Below, piece after piece: positions 43,894 to 52,154 of a stretch of 64,000 bases of DNA (within the stretch, counting starts at the first letter, position 1; every line of letters starts with the position of its first letter). This DNA comes from Parvibaculum sp. (GTDB lineage Bacteria > Pseudomonadota > Alphaproteobacteria > Parvibaculales > Parvibaculaceae): contig JAHBYL010000005.1 of NCBI GenBank assembly GCA_019635955.1, forward strand, positions 33,843-97,842, read 5' to 3'. The notes under the pieces are model-generated. The model did no database searches. It saw nothing but the letters and a program-made list of their open reading frames with translations, and was not told the origin of the DNA. The position numbers were made by a program, and so were the translations under genes.

Positions 43894-46169
43894 AGCGCGA
43901 GCAACTGAAAAAGCTGCTCGGCAAACGCGGCGTCTCCGGCGTCCGCCTTCGCGAGGCCACCGAGCCCGACATGCTGACCGTCCGCGATTTGCTCCAGGGC
44001 AAGATTCGCGAGGTGCTGAAGCTTTCGGGCGATGACGACCCATGGCCTTACGTCGTCGCTCTCTACGCCGAAAACGTCGTCGTCGAGATCGACGGCAAGC
44101 TCATGTCCTACGGCTACACGATCTCGGGTCAGGATGTGGCGCTCGGCAATCCGGTCGAAGTGACGCGCGAGTTCCATCCGATTGGCGACACGCCTCCGCC
44201 CGCCGCTCCCGACACGGCCGCCACTCTGGCGGCGACCGTCGTTGAAGCGGTGGATGGCAGCGAGGGGAGCTACCTCGTTCGCGTCATACGCGCCGGCATG
44301 AGCGGCAACCGGAATTTCTATTCCGATGCGGTTCTTCGTGAGGCCGTGCCGCTCTTCGATGGCGTGCGCGTCTTCGTGAAGTCCGATCTCGAACATCTCC
44401 GCGAAGGCGGCAAGGATGTGCGGAACCTGCTTGGCGCGCTTTCCGAACCTGTCTTCGTTGAAGGCCAGCTTCCCGACAGCGGCGAAATCCGCGCCAAGCT
44501 CACATTGATCGTGGGCGAGGATGATCCCTCCGCCGTCCGTCTTCGCGAGGCCACCAAGAAGGGCCTCTCGAAACTCTTCGGGCTTTCCATCGACGCGAAT
44601 GGCTCGGCCCGCAAGGGCGCGAACGGCGTTCGCGTCCTGGAAGCCTTCACCAAAGTCAATTCCGTTGACCTCATCGTGGAGCCCGGCGCGGGCGGCGAGG
44701 TCATTTCGTTCCTTGAAGCGCTGGGAGAGGAAGGAAAGAAGGTAATGGATCGCGACGAAATCATCGCGCTTATCCAGGCAAACGCGCCTCACTTGCTGGA
44801 AGGCAAGGACATCGCCGCCCTGACCGACGACGAACTGAAGGCCCTTCTCGCGGAAGCGGTGAAGGATGAGGATGAAGACAACGCGGCTTCGCTGGTTGAA
44901 GCGGTCGAGCGTCGCGCGCGGATGCGTGAGGCTGTCAATGCCTCGAAGCTCCCTGCGCTTGCAAAGCAGCGCCTCATTGCGCGTTTCGCGGAAGCCAAGA
45001 GCTTCTCCGATGCGCAGGTGACACAGGCGATCAAGGAAGAGGCCGACTATCTTTCGTCGACCGGCAATCGTCGCGGGCATGTGCTCGATCTCGGCGACGG
45101 CGGGCATTTCATCGAGAGTGAGTCCCGGCCGGACAAGATCGCGGACATGCTCGACGCATTCTTCGACCCGTCGCATGAGCATCATCGGCACGCGCGCTCG
45201 TTCAAGGAGTGCTATGTCGAGATCACGGGCGACCGCCATGTGACGGGCCGCGCGCGCGATGCCGTGCGTATCGCGGAAGCTCTCAACAGCTCATCCTTCT
45301 CCGAAGTCCTCGGCGACGGCATTCATCGCCGCATGGTCGCCGAGTACCGCAGCGCCGTGGAATACGATTTCTGGAAGCGTCTTACCGGCACACCGGTCCC
45401 CGTCACCGATTTCCGCAAGCAGGAGCGGACACGTATCGGCGGTTATGGCGACATGCCGGCCGTGGCGGAAGGGGCGGACTACGTTGCGCTCACCTCGCCG
45501 ACCGATGAGAAGGCCGAGTATGCGGTCACGAAGCGCGGCGGCCTGGAGACGATCACGCTGGAAATGATCAAGAACGATGACGTCGGCGCCATCCAGCGTA
45601 TCCCCGGCAAGCTCGCCCGCGCGGCGAAGCGGACGCTGGCGAAGTTCGTGCTCGACTTCATCCGCACGAACCCGACGATCTACGACACCAAGGCGCTCTT
45701 CCACGCGGATCACGGCAACCTCGGCTCGGCGGCTCTTGCCGCCCAGTCCTATGCGGCCGCGCGGCTCGCCATGGTTCAGCAGACCGAGTATGGCGCTACC
45801 GATCCTATCGGCGTCGGCCCGAAATATCTCTGGCTTCCGCCCGGACTCGAAGAGACGGCCTACAATCTCTTTCAGCGCTCCACCAACAACGACAAGACTT
45901 TCGTGCAGTCGCTCGTGCCGGAGATCATTCCGGTCTGGTACTGGACGGACCCGACCGACTGGGCAGTTTCGGCGGATGTGGCCGACATTCCTCTCATCGA
46001 GCTTGGTTTCCTCGATGGCAATGAGGAACCCGAACTCTTCGTCCAGGACAGCCCGACCGTCGGCTCTCTCTTCACCGCCGACAAGGTGACGTACAAGCTT
46101 CGCCATATCTATGGCGGCAACGTTCTCGACTATCGCGGCGTCTACAAGTCCGTCGTTGCCGACGGCTAA
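43890..46169 (+). CDS. Fused prohead protease, scaffold and major capsid protein
   Basis: The 759-residue product has three parts. Residues ~110-270 look like a HK97-type prohead protease: the His in SDLEHLREGGKDVRNLLG, the Ser in LFGLSIDANGS, then KVNSVDLIVEPGAGGEV. Residues ~280-380 are acidic and coiled (DELKALLAEAVKDEDEDNAASLV), like a scaffold. From ~400 on it resembles a major capsid protein (FKECYVEITGDRHVTGRARD, LFHADHGNLG). In phage Mu these are separate genes. A strong terminator follows. Confidence 0.85.
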   Translation: MKREQLKKLLGKRGVSGVRLREATEPDMLTVRDLLQGKIREVLKLSGDDDPWPYVVALYAENVVVEIDGKLMSYGYTISGQDVALGNPVEVTREFHPIGDTPPPAAPDTAATLAATVVEAVDGSEGSYLVRVIRAGMSGNRNFYSDAVLREAVPLFDGVRVFVKSDLEHLREGGKDVRNLLGALSEPVFVEGQLPDSGEIRAKLTLIVGEDDPSAVRLREATKKGLSKLFGLSIDANGSARKGANGVRVLEAFTKVNSVDLIVEPGAGGEVISFLEALGEEGKKVMDRDEIIALIQANAPHLLEGKDIAALTDDELKALLAEAVKDEDEDNAASLVEAVERRARMREAVNASKLPALAKQRLIARFAEAKSFSDAQVTQAIKEEADYLSSTGNRRGHVLDLGDGGHFIESESRPDKIADMLDAFFDPSHEHHRHARSFKECYVEITGDRHVTGRARDAVRIAEALNSSSFSEVLGDGIHRRMVAEYRSAVEYDFWKRLTGTPVPVTDFRKQERTRIGGYGDMPAVAEGADYVALTSPTDEKAEYAVTKRGGLETITLEMIKNDDVGAIQRIPGKLARAAKRTLAKFVLDFIRTNPTIYDTKALFHADHGNLGSAALAAQSYAAARLAMVQQTEYGATDPIGVGPKYLWLPPGLEETAYNLFQRSTNNDKTFVQSLVPEIIPVWYWTDPTDWAVSADVADIPLIELGFLDGNEEPELFVQDSPTVGSLFTADKVTYKLRHIYGGNVLDYRGVYKSVVADG

Positions 46170-46189
46170 GTGCGCCGTCTCACGAGACA

Positions 46190-46220
46190 GCGCCGGGCGG
46201 TATGCGCCCGGCGCTTTTTT
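46190..46220 (+). terminator. Strong rho-independent terminator after the capsid gene
   Basis: GCGCCGGGCG (46190-46199) pairs perfectly with CGCCCGGCGC (46205-46214) over a 5-base loop, followed by six T. It sits between capsid and the next head gene, 20 bases before ATG 46240. Confidence 0.9.
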
Positions 46221-46239
46221 CCTCCAGCGGTCCAGGCAA

Positions 46240-46899
46240 ATGAGAGACGACTTCCTCACAATCACGAGCGATCTCTTGCGCGACGAACGCGACCGCGTGA
46301 ACGATGCGCAGCTCGGCCGCGCGCTCGATCTTGCTCTGGCGCAGTACGGAAAGGACCGCCCGTACAAGACCGTGCGTGACGAAACTCTCGCCATCGCATC
46401 GCGGCTCGGCTGGCCGGCCGAAGGCAGCGTCTCGGCAATCGAGTATCCGATTGGCAGCATTCCCCCGCAATATCTCCCCCGCCAGAGCTGGCAGCGCTAT
46501 GACGCGCCGGATGCGGCGGAACTGATTTTCCCCGGTGGACTTCCCGCCGGCGCGACTATCCGCCTCACCATCCTCGGGCCGCACCGCGTTACCGATGAGA
46601 TCGACACGGTGCCGGAGCCGGATCGTGAGGCGGTGGCGAGCTATGCCGCCGCTCTTCTCTTCGACCAGCTCGCCGCAGATACATCCGGCGACGGCAACCC
46701 GCTCATCGCGGCCGACGCGGTTCAGCACGGAACGAAGCCCGACAATTACGCCCGCCGCGCCGAGCGGCTTCGGGCACGCTATTTCGAAATCCTCGGCCTC
46801 GACCCGAAGCGCACCCGGCCCGCCAGCGTTACGGTCCCGCAACCGACGGCCGCGTCGGATGGTGGCCGTCGCGTAACACAGCGGAGACCCCGGCTGTGA
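46240..46899 (+). CDS. Head-tail connector-region protein
   Basis: The 219-residue product begins MRDDFLTITSDLLRDERDRVNDAQLG and has ASRLGWPAEGSVSAIEYPIG and EREAVASYAAALLFDQLA-like segments. It stands where Mu has gp36-like connector proteins. The function is inferred from position. ATG 46240 is the first start after the terminator; GTGA overlap with the next gene. Confidence 0.65.
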   Translation: MRDDFLTITSDLLRDERDRVNDAQLGRALDLALAQYGKDRPYKTVRDETLAIASRLGWPAEGSVSAIEYPIGSIPPQYLPRQSWQRYDAPDAAELIFPGGLPAGATIRLTILGPHRVTDEIDTVPEPDREAVASYAAALLFDQLAADTSGDGNPLIAADAVQHGTKPDNYARRAERLRARYFEILGLDPKRTRPASVTVPQPTAASDGGRRVTQRRPRL

Positions 46900-47402
46900 C
46901 GGATGACCTTCACGTTTCCCTTCGCGGCGCGACGATTGCAGAGGCGCTTGAGAAGTGCCCCGCTTTCTTCCTCGAAGAAGCAGTTGCGGCGACGGTCGAG
47001 AGTACCATGCTCATCGAGCGCGAGGTGAAGGAGCGCACGCCCACGAGCGGTGCGGCAACGTTGCGTGAGAGCATAGGCGCGATGCCTGTTGTCGTCTCCG
47101 CGCAAGCGGTACGCGGGCAGGTCGCGACGAGCCTCGCCTATGCCGCGCCGGTCGAGCACGGCTCGAAGCCGCACTGGGCGCCAATCGAGCCGTTGATCGA
47201 CTGGGTGACACGGAAGCTCGGGAAGCGAGGCGAGGAAGCCGAGGAGGTCGCCCGCGCCGTCCGCTTCAAGATCGCCGCTCGTGGAACTTCCGGTGCGTAT
47301 ATGTTCCGCGATGGCGTGAAGGCAGCCGAAGGTCAGGTTGTCGCCTTTTATGAGGCCGCCGCGCGGCGCGCCCTGGCACGGCTGGAAGAGGCCGCGCGAT
47401 GA
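46896..47402 (+). CDS. HK97 gp10-like tail completion protein
   Basis: The 168-residue protein has STMLIEREVKERTPTSGAATLRESIGAMPV and VATSLAYAAPVEHGSKPHWAP, the conserved pattern of gp10/virion-morphogenesis proteins at the head-tail junction. It starts at GTG 46896 overlapping the preceding stop. Confidence 0.82.
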   Translation: MTDDLHVSLRGATIAEALEKCPAFFLEEAVAATVESTMLIEREVKERTPTSGAATLRESIGAMPVVVSAQAVRGQVATSLAYAAPVEHGSKPHWAPIEPLIDWVTRKLGKRGEEAEEVARAVRFKIAARGTSGAYMFRDGVKAAEGQVVAFYEAAARRALARLEEAAR

Positions 47403-48025
47403 CGGGCTCGACGCTAATCAGAGAAGCAATCGCGGCGCGCCTCGAAACCGTGCCCGCCATCGGCCGCGTTCATCGTTTCGAGCGATACGCGGCAAAGGAG
47501 ATGCCCTTCCGCACCTTCTATGCCTGGGAAAGCGGCGGCACCACGCATATTCGCGGCTGGCACATCCGCCGCATCGGCTTCCGCCGCCGCCCATATCTCA
47601 ACTCGACGATGCTCGTCACGACGGAATGGCGCATCGCCGGTTTTCTCGCCATCGTGGACGAGGCATCGAGCGAGATCGTTATGGACGCGCTAGTGGATGC
47701 GGCAACGGCAGCCTTCGCGCTCGATCTCACTCTAGGTGGCTTGCTGAACCCGGAGCCCGCCCAGGCGGGCGCGGAACAGGGCCTCCAGTTGCTCGAAAGC
47801 CGCCCCTACATGATGGCAGGCGTGCTGTGTCACGGTGTGCAGCTCGGCCTCACCACTGAGCATGTCGAGCGGAACGACGACGAAAGCGCTCTCGATGATC
47901 TCGTGACCATTCATACGAATTGGGAGTTGCCGCCGCGCGATAAAACCGGACCGGAGCTGCCGGACGATGACGCCGCCGCCGCTTCCGATCATCTCACCAA
48001 CCTCCACCAGGAAGAGGAAAGCTGA
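47399..48025 (+). CDS. Phage tail terminator-like protein
   Basis: 208 residues, beginning TLIREAIAARLETVPAIGRVHRFER. A minor tail/terminator protein is expected here (Mu gp37 position), and the domain look fits. The C-terminal 40 residues are acidic. The assignment rests mainly on position before DUF2635 and the sheath gene. Confidence 0.65.
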   Translation: MTGSTLIREAIAARLETVPAIGRVHRFERYAAKEMPFRTFYAWESGGTTHIRGWHIRRIGFRRRPYLNSTMLVTTEWRIAGFLAIVDEASSEIVMDALVDAATAAFALDLTLGGLLNPEPAQAGAEQGLQLLESRPYMMAGVLCHGVQLGLTTEHVERNDDESALDDLVTIHTNWELPPRDKTGPELPDDDAAAASDHLTNLHQEEES

Positions 48026-48225
48026 TGAGCGAGACCGTCAAGGTCTGGGTCAAGCCGAAGCCCGGCCGTGTCGTCAACATGCCCGGCACAAAGGAAGAGC
48101 TTCCGCCTACCGGCAAGCTCGTGATTTTCACATCGTACTGGGAACGCCGCAAGCGCGACGACGATATCGAGATCGTGCCAGCGCCTAAAGCTCCCAGCCG
48201 CCAGCGCAAGGAAGGAACCGCGTAG
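48025..48225 (+). CDS. DUF2635 family protein (Mu gp38-like)
   Basis: 66 residues: VWVKPKPGRVVNMPGTKEELPPTGKLV and a basic tail, matching DUF2635, a tiny conserved gene before the tail sheath in Mu-like phages. ATG overlaps the previous stop by one base. Confidence 0.83.
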   Translation: MSETVKVWVKPKPGRVVNMPGTKEELPPTGKLVIFTSYWERRKRDDDIEIVPAPKAPSRQRKEGTA

Positions 48226-49695
48226 ATGGGCGATATCCTGTTTGAGAACATTCCGGTCGATCTCCTGACGCCGGGCACCTTCATCGAGTTCGACAATTCG
48301 CATGCGATACAGGGTCTTGCCCTGATGCCTCACCGAATTCTCGTGATCGGCCAGAAGCTCGCGGCCGGAACGGCAGAAACCGACCGGCCCATTCTCGTCT
48401 TCGATCACAGGCAGGCCGCCGCTCTTGGCGGACAGGGCAGCATGGCGCATCGCATGATCCGCGCGCTGAAACGGGTCAACAGCACGACGGAAATGTGGGC
48501 TGTCTTCCTGGACGACGCCGGCGCAAGTGTCGCGGCGGCCGGATCGCTCAAATTCTCCGGTCCGGCAACGGCGGCTGGCGTCATTTCGCTCTATGTCGCG
48601 GGCGAGCGTATTCAGGTTGGTGTCGCGGCGACCGACACGGCCACCGAAATTGCGACGGGCGCCGCCGCTGCTATCAACGCGAATGCCGATCTTCCGGTGA
48701 CGGCTGCCGTCGATGGCGAAGACGCTACGCTTGTCGTCGTCACGGCGCGGAACAAGGGCGAATGCGGCAACGATATCGACCTTCGCGCCAGCTACTACGC
48801 CGATGAGAAGCTGCCGGCAGGCGTCGGGATCGTCGTCACGGCGATGGCGGCCGGCGCGGGCAACCCGAACGTGACCGATGTTTTCGCCGCGATTGGCGAC
48901 GAATGGTACACGACCTACGTCATGCCCTGGACGGACGCTGCGAATCTCGGGGCTCTCGAAACCGAGCTGCGCCTTCGCTCCGGGCCGATGAAGATGATCG
49001 ACAGCATCGCATATGCCTGCAAGCGGGGCTCGCAGGGCGCGCTTGCTGCGCATGGGCTCACCCGGAATTCGCCCTGGGTCACCACGATGGGCGCACACAA
49101 GGCGCTCGATACGCCGTGCGAGTGGGCGGCGGCCTATGCCGGCGCGGCGGCGTTCGCGGCGGGCATCGATCCGGCGCAGCCCGTTAGCGACATCATCCTG
49201 ACCGGGATCAAGCCGCCCGCAAAGCCCGACATCTTCACCCGCGAAGAGCGCGACATCCTGCTTCACAACGGTATCGCGACTTTCACCGTCGATGCTGCGG
49301 GCAATGTCGTCATCGAGCGCGCGGTCACAGGCTATCGCGTGGACGGGAACGGCCTCTCCGATCGCTCCTATCTCGACAGCGAAACCCTGCGGACGCTCTC
49401 CTACCTGCGCTACACGATGCGTGCCCGCTGGAGTTCGCGCTTCCGTCGCAAAAAGGTCGGAAGGGATGGATCGCGCGGACCGAACGTCGTCACGCCGAAA
49501 ATGGCACGTGGCGAGCTGATTGCACTGGCGGGTGACTGGCTCGAACTCGGGCTTATCGAAGATATCGAGCAGTTCAAGCGCGATGCGAGGGTGGAGATTT
49601 CCTCGACCGACCCGACGCGCTTCAACGTTCTCGTCCCCGCGAACCTCATCAACCAGCTCCGCGTCACGGCGGCGGCCATCCAGTTCATCCTCTAG
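48226..49695 (+). CDS. Contractile tail sheath protein
   Basis: Mu gpL-type sheath, 489 residues. The start is ENIPVDLLTPGTFIEFDNSHA; the insertion domain follows, then ITATE-like repeats (TDTATEIATGAAAAINANADLP) and the C-terminal sheath fold ending TDPTRFNVLVPANLINQLRV. Shows the phage is a myovirus. Followed by the tube gene after 8 bases with AGGAGG. Confidence 0.93.
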   Translation: MGDILFENIPVDLLTPGTFIEFDNSHAIQGLALMPHRILVIGQKLAAGTAETDRPILVFDHRQAAALGGQGSMAHRMIRALKRVNSTTEMWAVFLDDAGASVAAAGSLKFSGPATAAGVISLYVAGERIQVGVAATDTATEIATGAAAAINANADLPVTAAVDGEDATLVVVTARNKGECGNDIDLRASYYADEKLPAGVGIVVTAMAAGAGNPNVTDVFAAIGDEWYTTYVMPWTDAANLGALETELRLRSGPMKMIDSIAYACKRGSQGALAAHGLTRNSPWVTTMGAHKALDTPCEWAAAYAGAAAFAAGIDPAQPVSDIILTGIKPPAKPDIFTREERDILLHNGIATFTVDAAGNVVIERAVTGYRVDGNGLSDRSYLDSETLRTLSYLRYTMRARWSSRFRRKKVGRDGSRGPNVVTPKMARGELIALAGDWLELGLIEDIEQFKRDARVEISSTDPTRFNVLVPANLINQLRVTAAAIQFIL

Positions 49696-49703
49696 GAGGC
49701 AAC

Positions 49704-50063
49704 ATGACGCAGTTTCTCGGCCGGGCCAAAATCTCGGCCAACGGCAAGACTATCGAGACGGCGCCCGGCGCTTCTCTCGATCTCGGCGGGATCAAGAACA
49801 ATACCGTCGTCACCGGCTCGAAGATCGGCAGGGCGGAGGAACTTGTTCCATCCGTTATCAACTGCACGACTTCGCTTGAGGCTGGCATGTCGCTCGCTGA
49901 CTTACGCGACCTGAAAAACGCGACGGTCATCTTCGAGTGCGACACCGGCCAATCCTACGTCATCCGCAATGCCTTCCGTACCGATACCACGACGCTGAAG
50001 GATGGCGCGGGCGGCGAAGTCACCATCGTCATCAACGGCGATCCGGCGGAGGAACTTCTCTAA
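49704..50063 (+). CDS. Tail tube protein (Mu gpM-like)
   Basis: The 119-residue product begins FLGRAKISANGKTIETAPGASLDLGG and ends TIVINGDPAEELL, the usual tube-protein layout. RBS AGGAGG precedes ATG 49704. It overlaps the tail assembly chaperone start by one base. Confidence 0.9.
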   Translation: MTQFLGRAKISANGKTIETAPGASLDLGGIKNNTVVTGSKIGRAEELVPSVINCTTSLEAGMSLADLRDLKNATVIFECDTGQSYVIRNAFRTDTTTLKDGAGGEVTIVINGDPAEELL

Positions 50064-50422
50064 TGGACAACACGCTTACACTGACAAAGCCGCTCACCCG
50101 AAAGACGAAAGAAACCGGTGAGATCGTCGAGAACATCGACACGCTGACCTTCCGCCCGCTCGTCGCGGGTGATCTCTTCGCCGCCCTCGATGCGGGCGGC
50201 GAGGCCGGGCAAGGCTCACTCGTCCGGGCCCTACTCGCCCGCTCGATCAACATGGCCCACAAGGACATCGACCGCCTCGACCTCGAAGACCTCATTGCTG
50301 CCCTGGGGAAGCTCGAAAGTTTTTTGCCCGCTTCCCTCCGGACTGGAGGGAAAGCATCGGCTTTGTTGCAGGGACTTTCGGGTTCCCAGCCGGTTGGGAA
50401 CGATGGGGCCCAGCCGAGCTGA
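50063..50422 (+). CDS. Tail assembly chaperone, short product
   Basis: 119 residues (Mu gp41/P2 E-like). MDNTLTLTKPLTRKTKETGEIVENI starts it, in two typical parts, with FRPLVAGDLFAALDAGGE. The zero-frame end is low-complexity (PSLRTGGKASALLQG-like). A slippery T TTT TTG at 50320-50326 permits a longer product. The short form should coat the tape measure before tube assembly. Confidence 0.85.
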   Translation: MDNTLTLTKPLTRKTKETGEIVENIDTLTFRPLVAGDLFAALDAGGEAGQGSLVRALLARSINMAHKDIDRLDLEDLIAALGKLESFLPASLRTGGKASALLQGLSGSQPVGNDGAQPS

Positions 50423-50478
50423 GGTTCTGGGTTAGCCAGGCGCGCGCCTGGCAGAAGCGGATCGGAGCCGGAAATTGA
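50063..50478 (+). CDS. Tail assembly chaperone, -1 frameshift product
   Basis: A -1 slip at T TTT TTG (50320-50326) opens a 50-codon extension. It reads ARFPPDWRESIGFVAG, TFGFPAGWERWGPAELRFW and VSQARAWQKR, ending at TGA 50476-50478, for 138 residues in all. The Trp/aromatic-rich extension has the W..AEL.FW...A.AW look of E' proteins. The stop overlaps the TTG start of the tape measure gene. Confidence 0.75.
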
Positions 50479-52154
50479 TTAATCTCGGCGTCATTCTGGA
50501 GCTTGTTGACCGCGTGTCCGCCCCTGCAAGGCGGATCGCGGCTTCAGCGCGCCGCCTCAATGCCGATCTCGGCTTCTCGCGGATAGCCTCGTCCGCCGCC
50601 AATGTCGGCAAGTCCTTTCAGGCCGTCGGCCGCGACGTATCGACCATGGCAAAGAGGATCGTTGCCGGCGTCGGCCTTGTCGGCGGCGCTCTCTTCGCGC
50701 TGACGAAGCGCGCGGCAAATGCCGGCGATGCGGCGGGCAAGAGCGCCCAGCGTGTCGGTATGACGTCGCGAGAGTGGCAGCGCGCCGCTTATGCCGCCGA
50801 GCTTTCCGGTGGCAGTGCGGAAATCATGGAGGCGGCACTCGTCGATCTGAACAAGCGGACTGTCATGGCTGTTAGGGGCAACAAGGAGGCCCAGGAGTCC
50901 TTCCGCGCGCTCGGCATTTCGCTTCTCGACAACGAGGGCAAGGTCAAATCCACGAGCACTTTGCTGGCCGAGATTTCGGAACGCTATGCCAACATGGCAG
51001 ACGATCAAAGGAAGGCCGCATATGCCGAGAAGCTGTTCGGCGGCGCGGGCAGAACGCTCATCCCTCTCCTGAATAGTGGGGCAGCCGGTCTCCGTGAAAT
51101 GGGAGATGAAGCCGAGCGGCTGGGCCGCGTCATCGGTGACGAGGCAATAGAGCAAAGCACCGAGTTCAACGACAACCTCTCTCGACTGTTTGCCGTGCTC
51201 GCGGGCATCGGCAATATCATTGCGGGCTATCTCCTGCCGATCATCAATCCTCTTCTCGTCTCCTTTCGGGAATGGGTCATCGCCAATCGCGAACTCATCG
51301 ACACCGGCATCGCCGATTTCATTCGCAGTCTTCCGGGCTACATCGAAACGGTGCTTGAGGTGCTGCGTGGCATCCGCAGCGCCTTTGCGCCCTTCCTCGC
51401 TGCCCTGCGTTGGGTCTCCGATCTTGTCGGGCCCGCCAACGCCGCCCTCCTCATCATGGGCGTGCTCATCGGCGGCAAGCTCGTCTTCTCCATCGCCAAG
51501 CTCATCTTCGCCTTTGGCGGGCTTGGCAAGGCCATCGCGCTTACCACCTTCGCGCTCGGCCGCATGGCGATTGGCGGCCTGATTTCGATGCTCGGGCATC
51601 TCTTTCTAGCGCTGAAGATGGGCGCGGGCATCATGGGCGTTTTCAACGCCGTGTTGATCGCCAACCCTATCGGCCTCGTTGTCGTTGCAGCCACCGCGCT
51701 CGCTGGCGCCGCCTATCTCATCTATCGGAACTGGGGCGATATCGTCCCCTTCTTTGCCGATGCGCTTTCCTCGCTCGGCAAAATCTTCTCCGGTTTCGTG
51801 GAGATCGTCGTCGGCCTCTTCACGCTTGACTTCACACGCGCCTTTGAGGGGCTGAAGTCCTTCCTCACGGGCTGGGTCGATTGGTTCTCCGTTCTCTTCC
51901 GGCCGGTGCTGGCGATTGTGGAGGGCATTGGCAGCTTCGCGGCCAAAGCCGGAAAGTTCATCGGCCTGGGAGGCGACGACACGCCGCCCGGCGCGCCGAC
52001 AGGCGCGGCGGCCGTGCCCGTGGCCGCACGAAGCGAAGTCGGCGGCGAACTGCGGATCGGCGTCGATGATGAGCGTATCCGCGTCAAGAAGGTGAAGGCC
52101 GACAATCCCCGCGTGCCGATTTCGGTCGATACCGGAAAGGCGATGGCGTCATGA
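50475..52154 (+). CDS. Tail tape measure protein
   Basis: 559 residues from TTG 50475. Helical N-terminus with LVDRVSAPARRIAASARRLN, a QRVGMTSREWQRAAYAAEL repeat-type region, then three or four membrane-like segments (LIMGVLIGGKLVFSIAKLIF, LIANPIGLVVVAATALAGA). Determines tail length. It is short for a tape measure protein, so the tail should be short. Confidence 0.9.
   Translation: MINLGVILELVDRVSAPARRIAASARRLNADLGFSRIASSAANVGKSFQAVGRDVSTMAKRIVAGVGLVGGALFALTKRAANAGDAAGKSAQRVGMTSREWQRAAYAAELSGGSAEIMEAALVDLNKRTVMAVRGNKEAQESFRALGISLLDNEGKVKSTSTLLAEISERYANMADDQRKAAYAEKLFGGAGRTLIPLLNSGAAGLREMGDEAERLGRVIGDEAIEQSTEFNDNLSRLFAVLAGIGNIIAGYLLPIINPLLVSFREWVIANRELIDTGIADFIRSLPGYIETVLEVLRGIRSAFAPFLAALRWVSDLVGPANAALLIMGVLIGGKLVFSIAKLIFAFGGLGKAIALTTFALGRMAIGGLISMLGHLFLALKMGAGIMGVFNAVLIANPIGLVVVAATALAGAAYLIYRNWGDIVPFFADALSSLGKIFSGFVEIVVGLFTLDFTRAFEGLKSFLTGWVDWFSVLFRPVLAIVEGIGSFAAKAGKFIGLGGDDTPPGAPTGAAAVPVAARSEVGGELRIGVDDERIRVKKVKADNPRVPISVDTGKAMAS

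Noticed and set aside
43812..45239. 475-codon minus-strand frame opposite the capsid gene
   Set aside because: Shadow of the capsid polyprotein frame; no start signal and no motif.
50169..50435. Open frame in the +1 frame over the tail chaperone gene
   Set aside because: It is not reached by the T TTT TTG slip and has no ribosome binding site; the -1 frame is the one that continues to the tape measure start.
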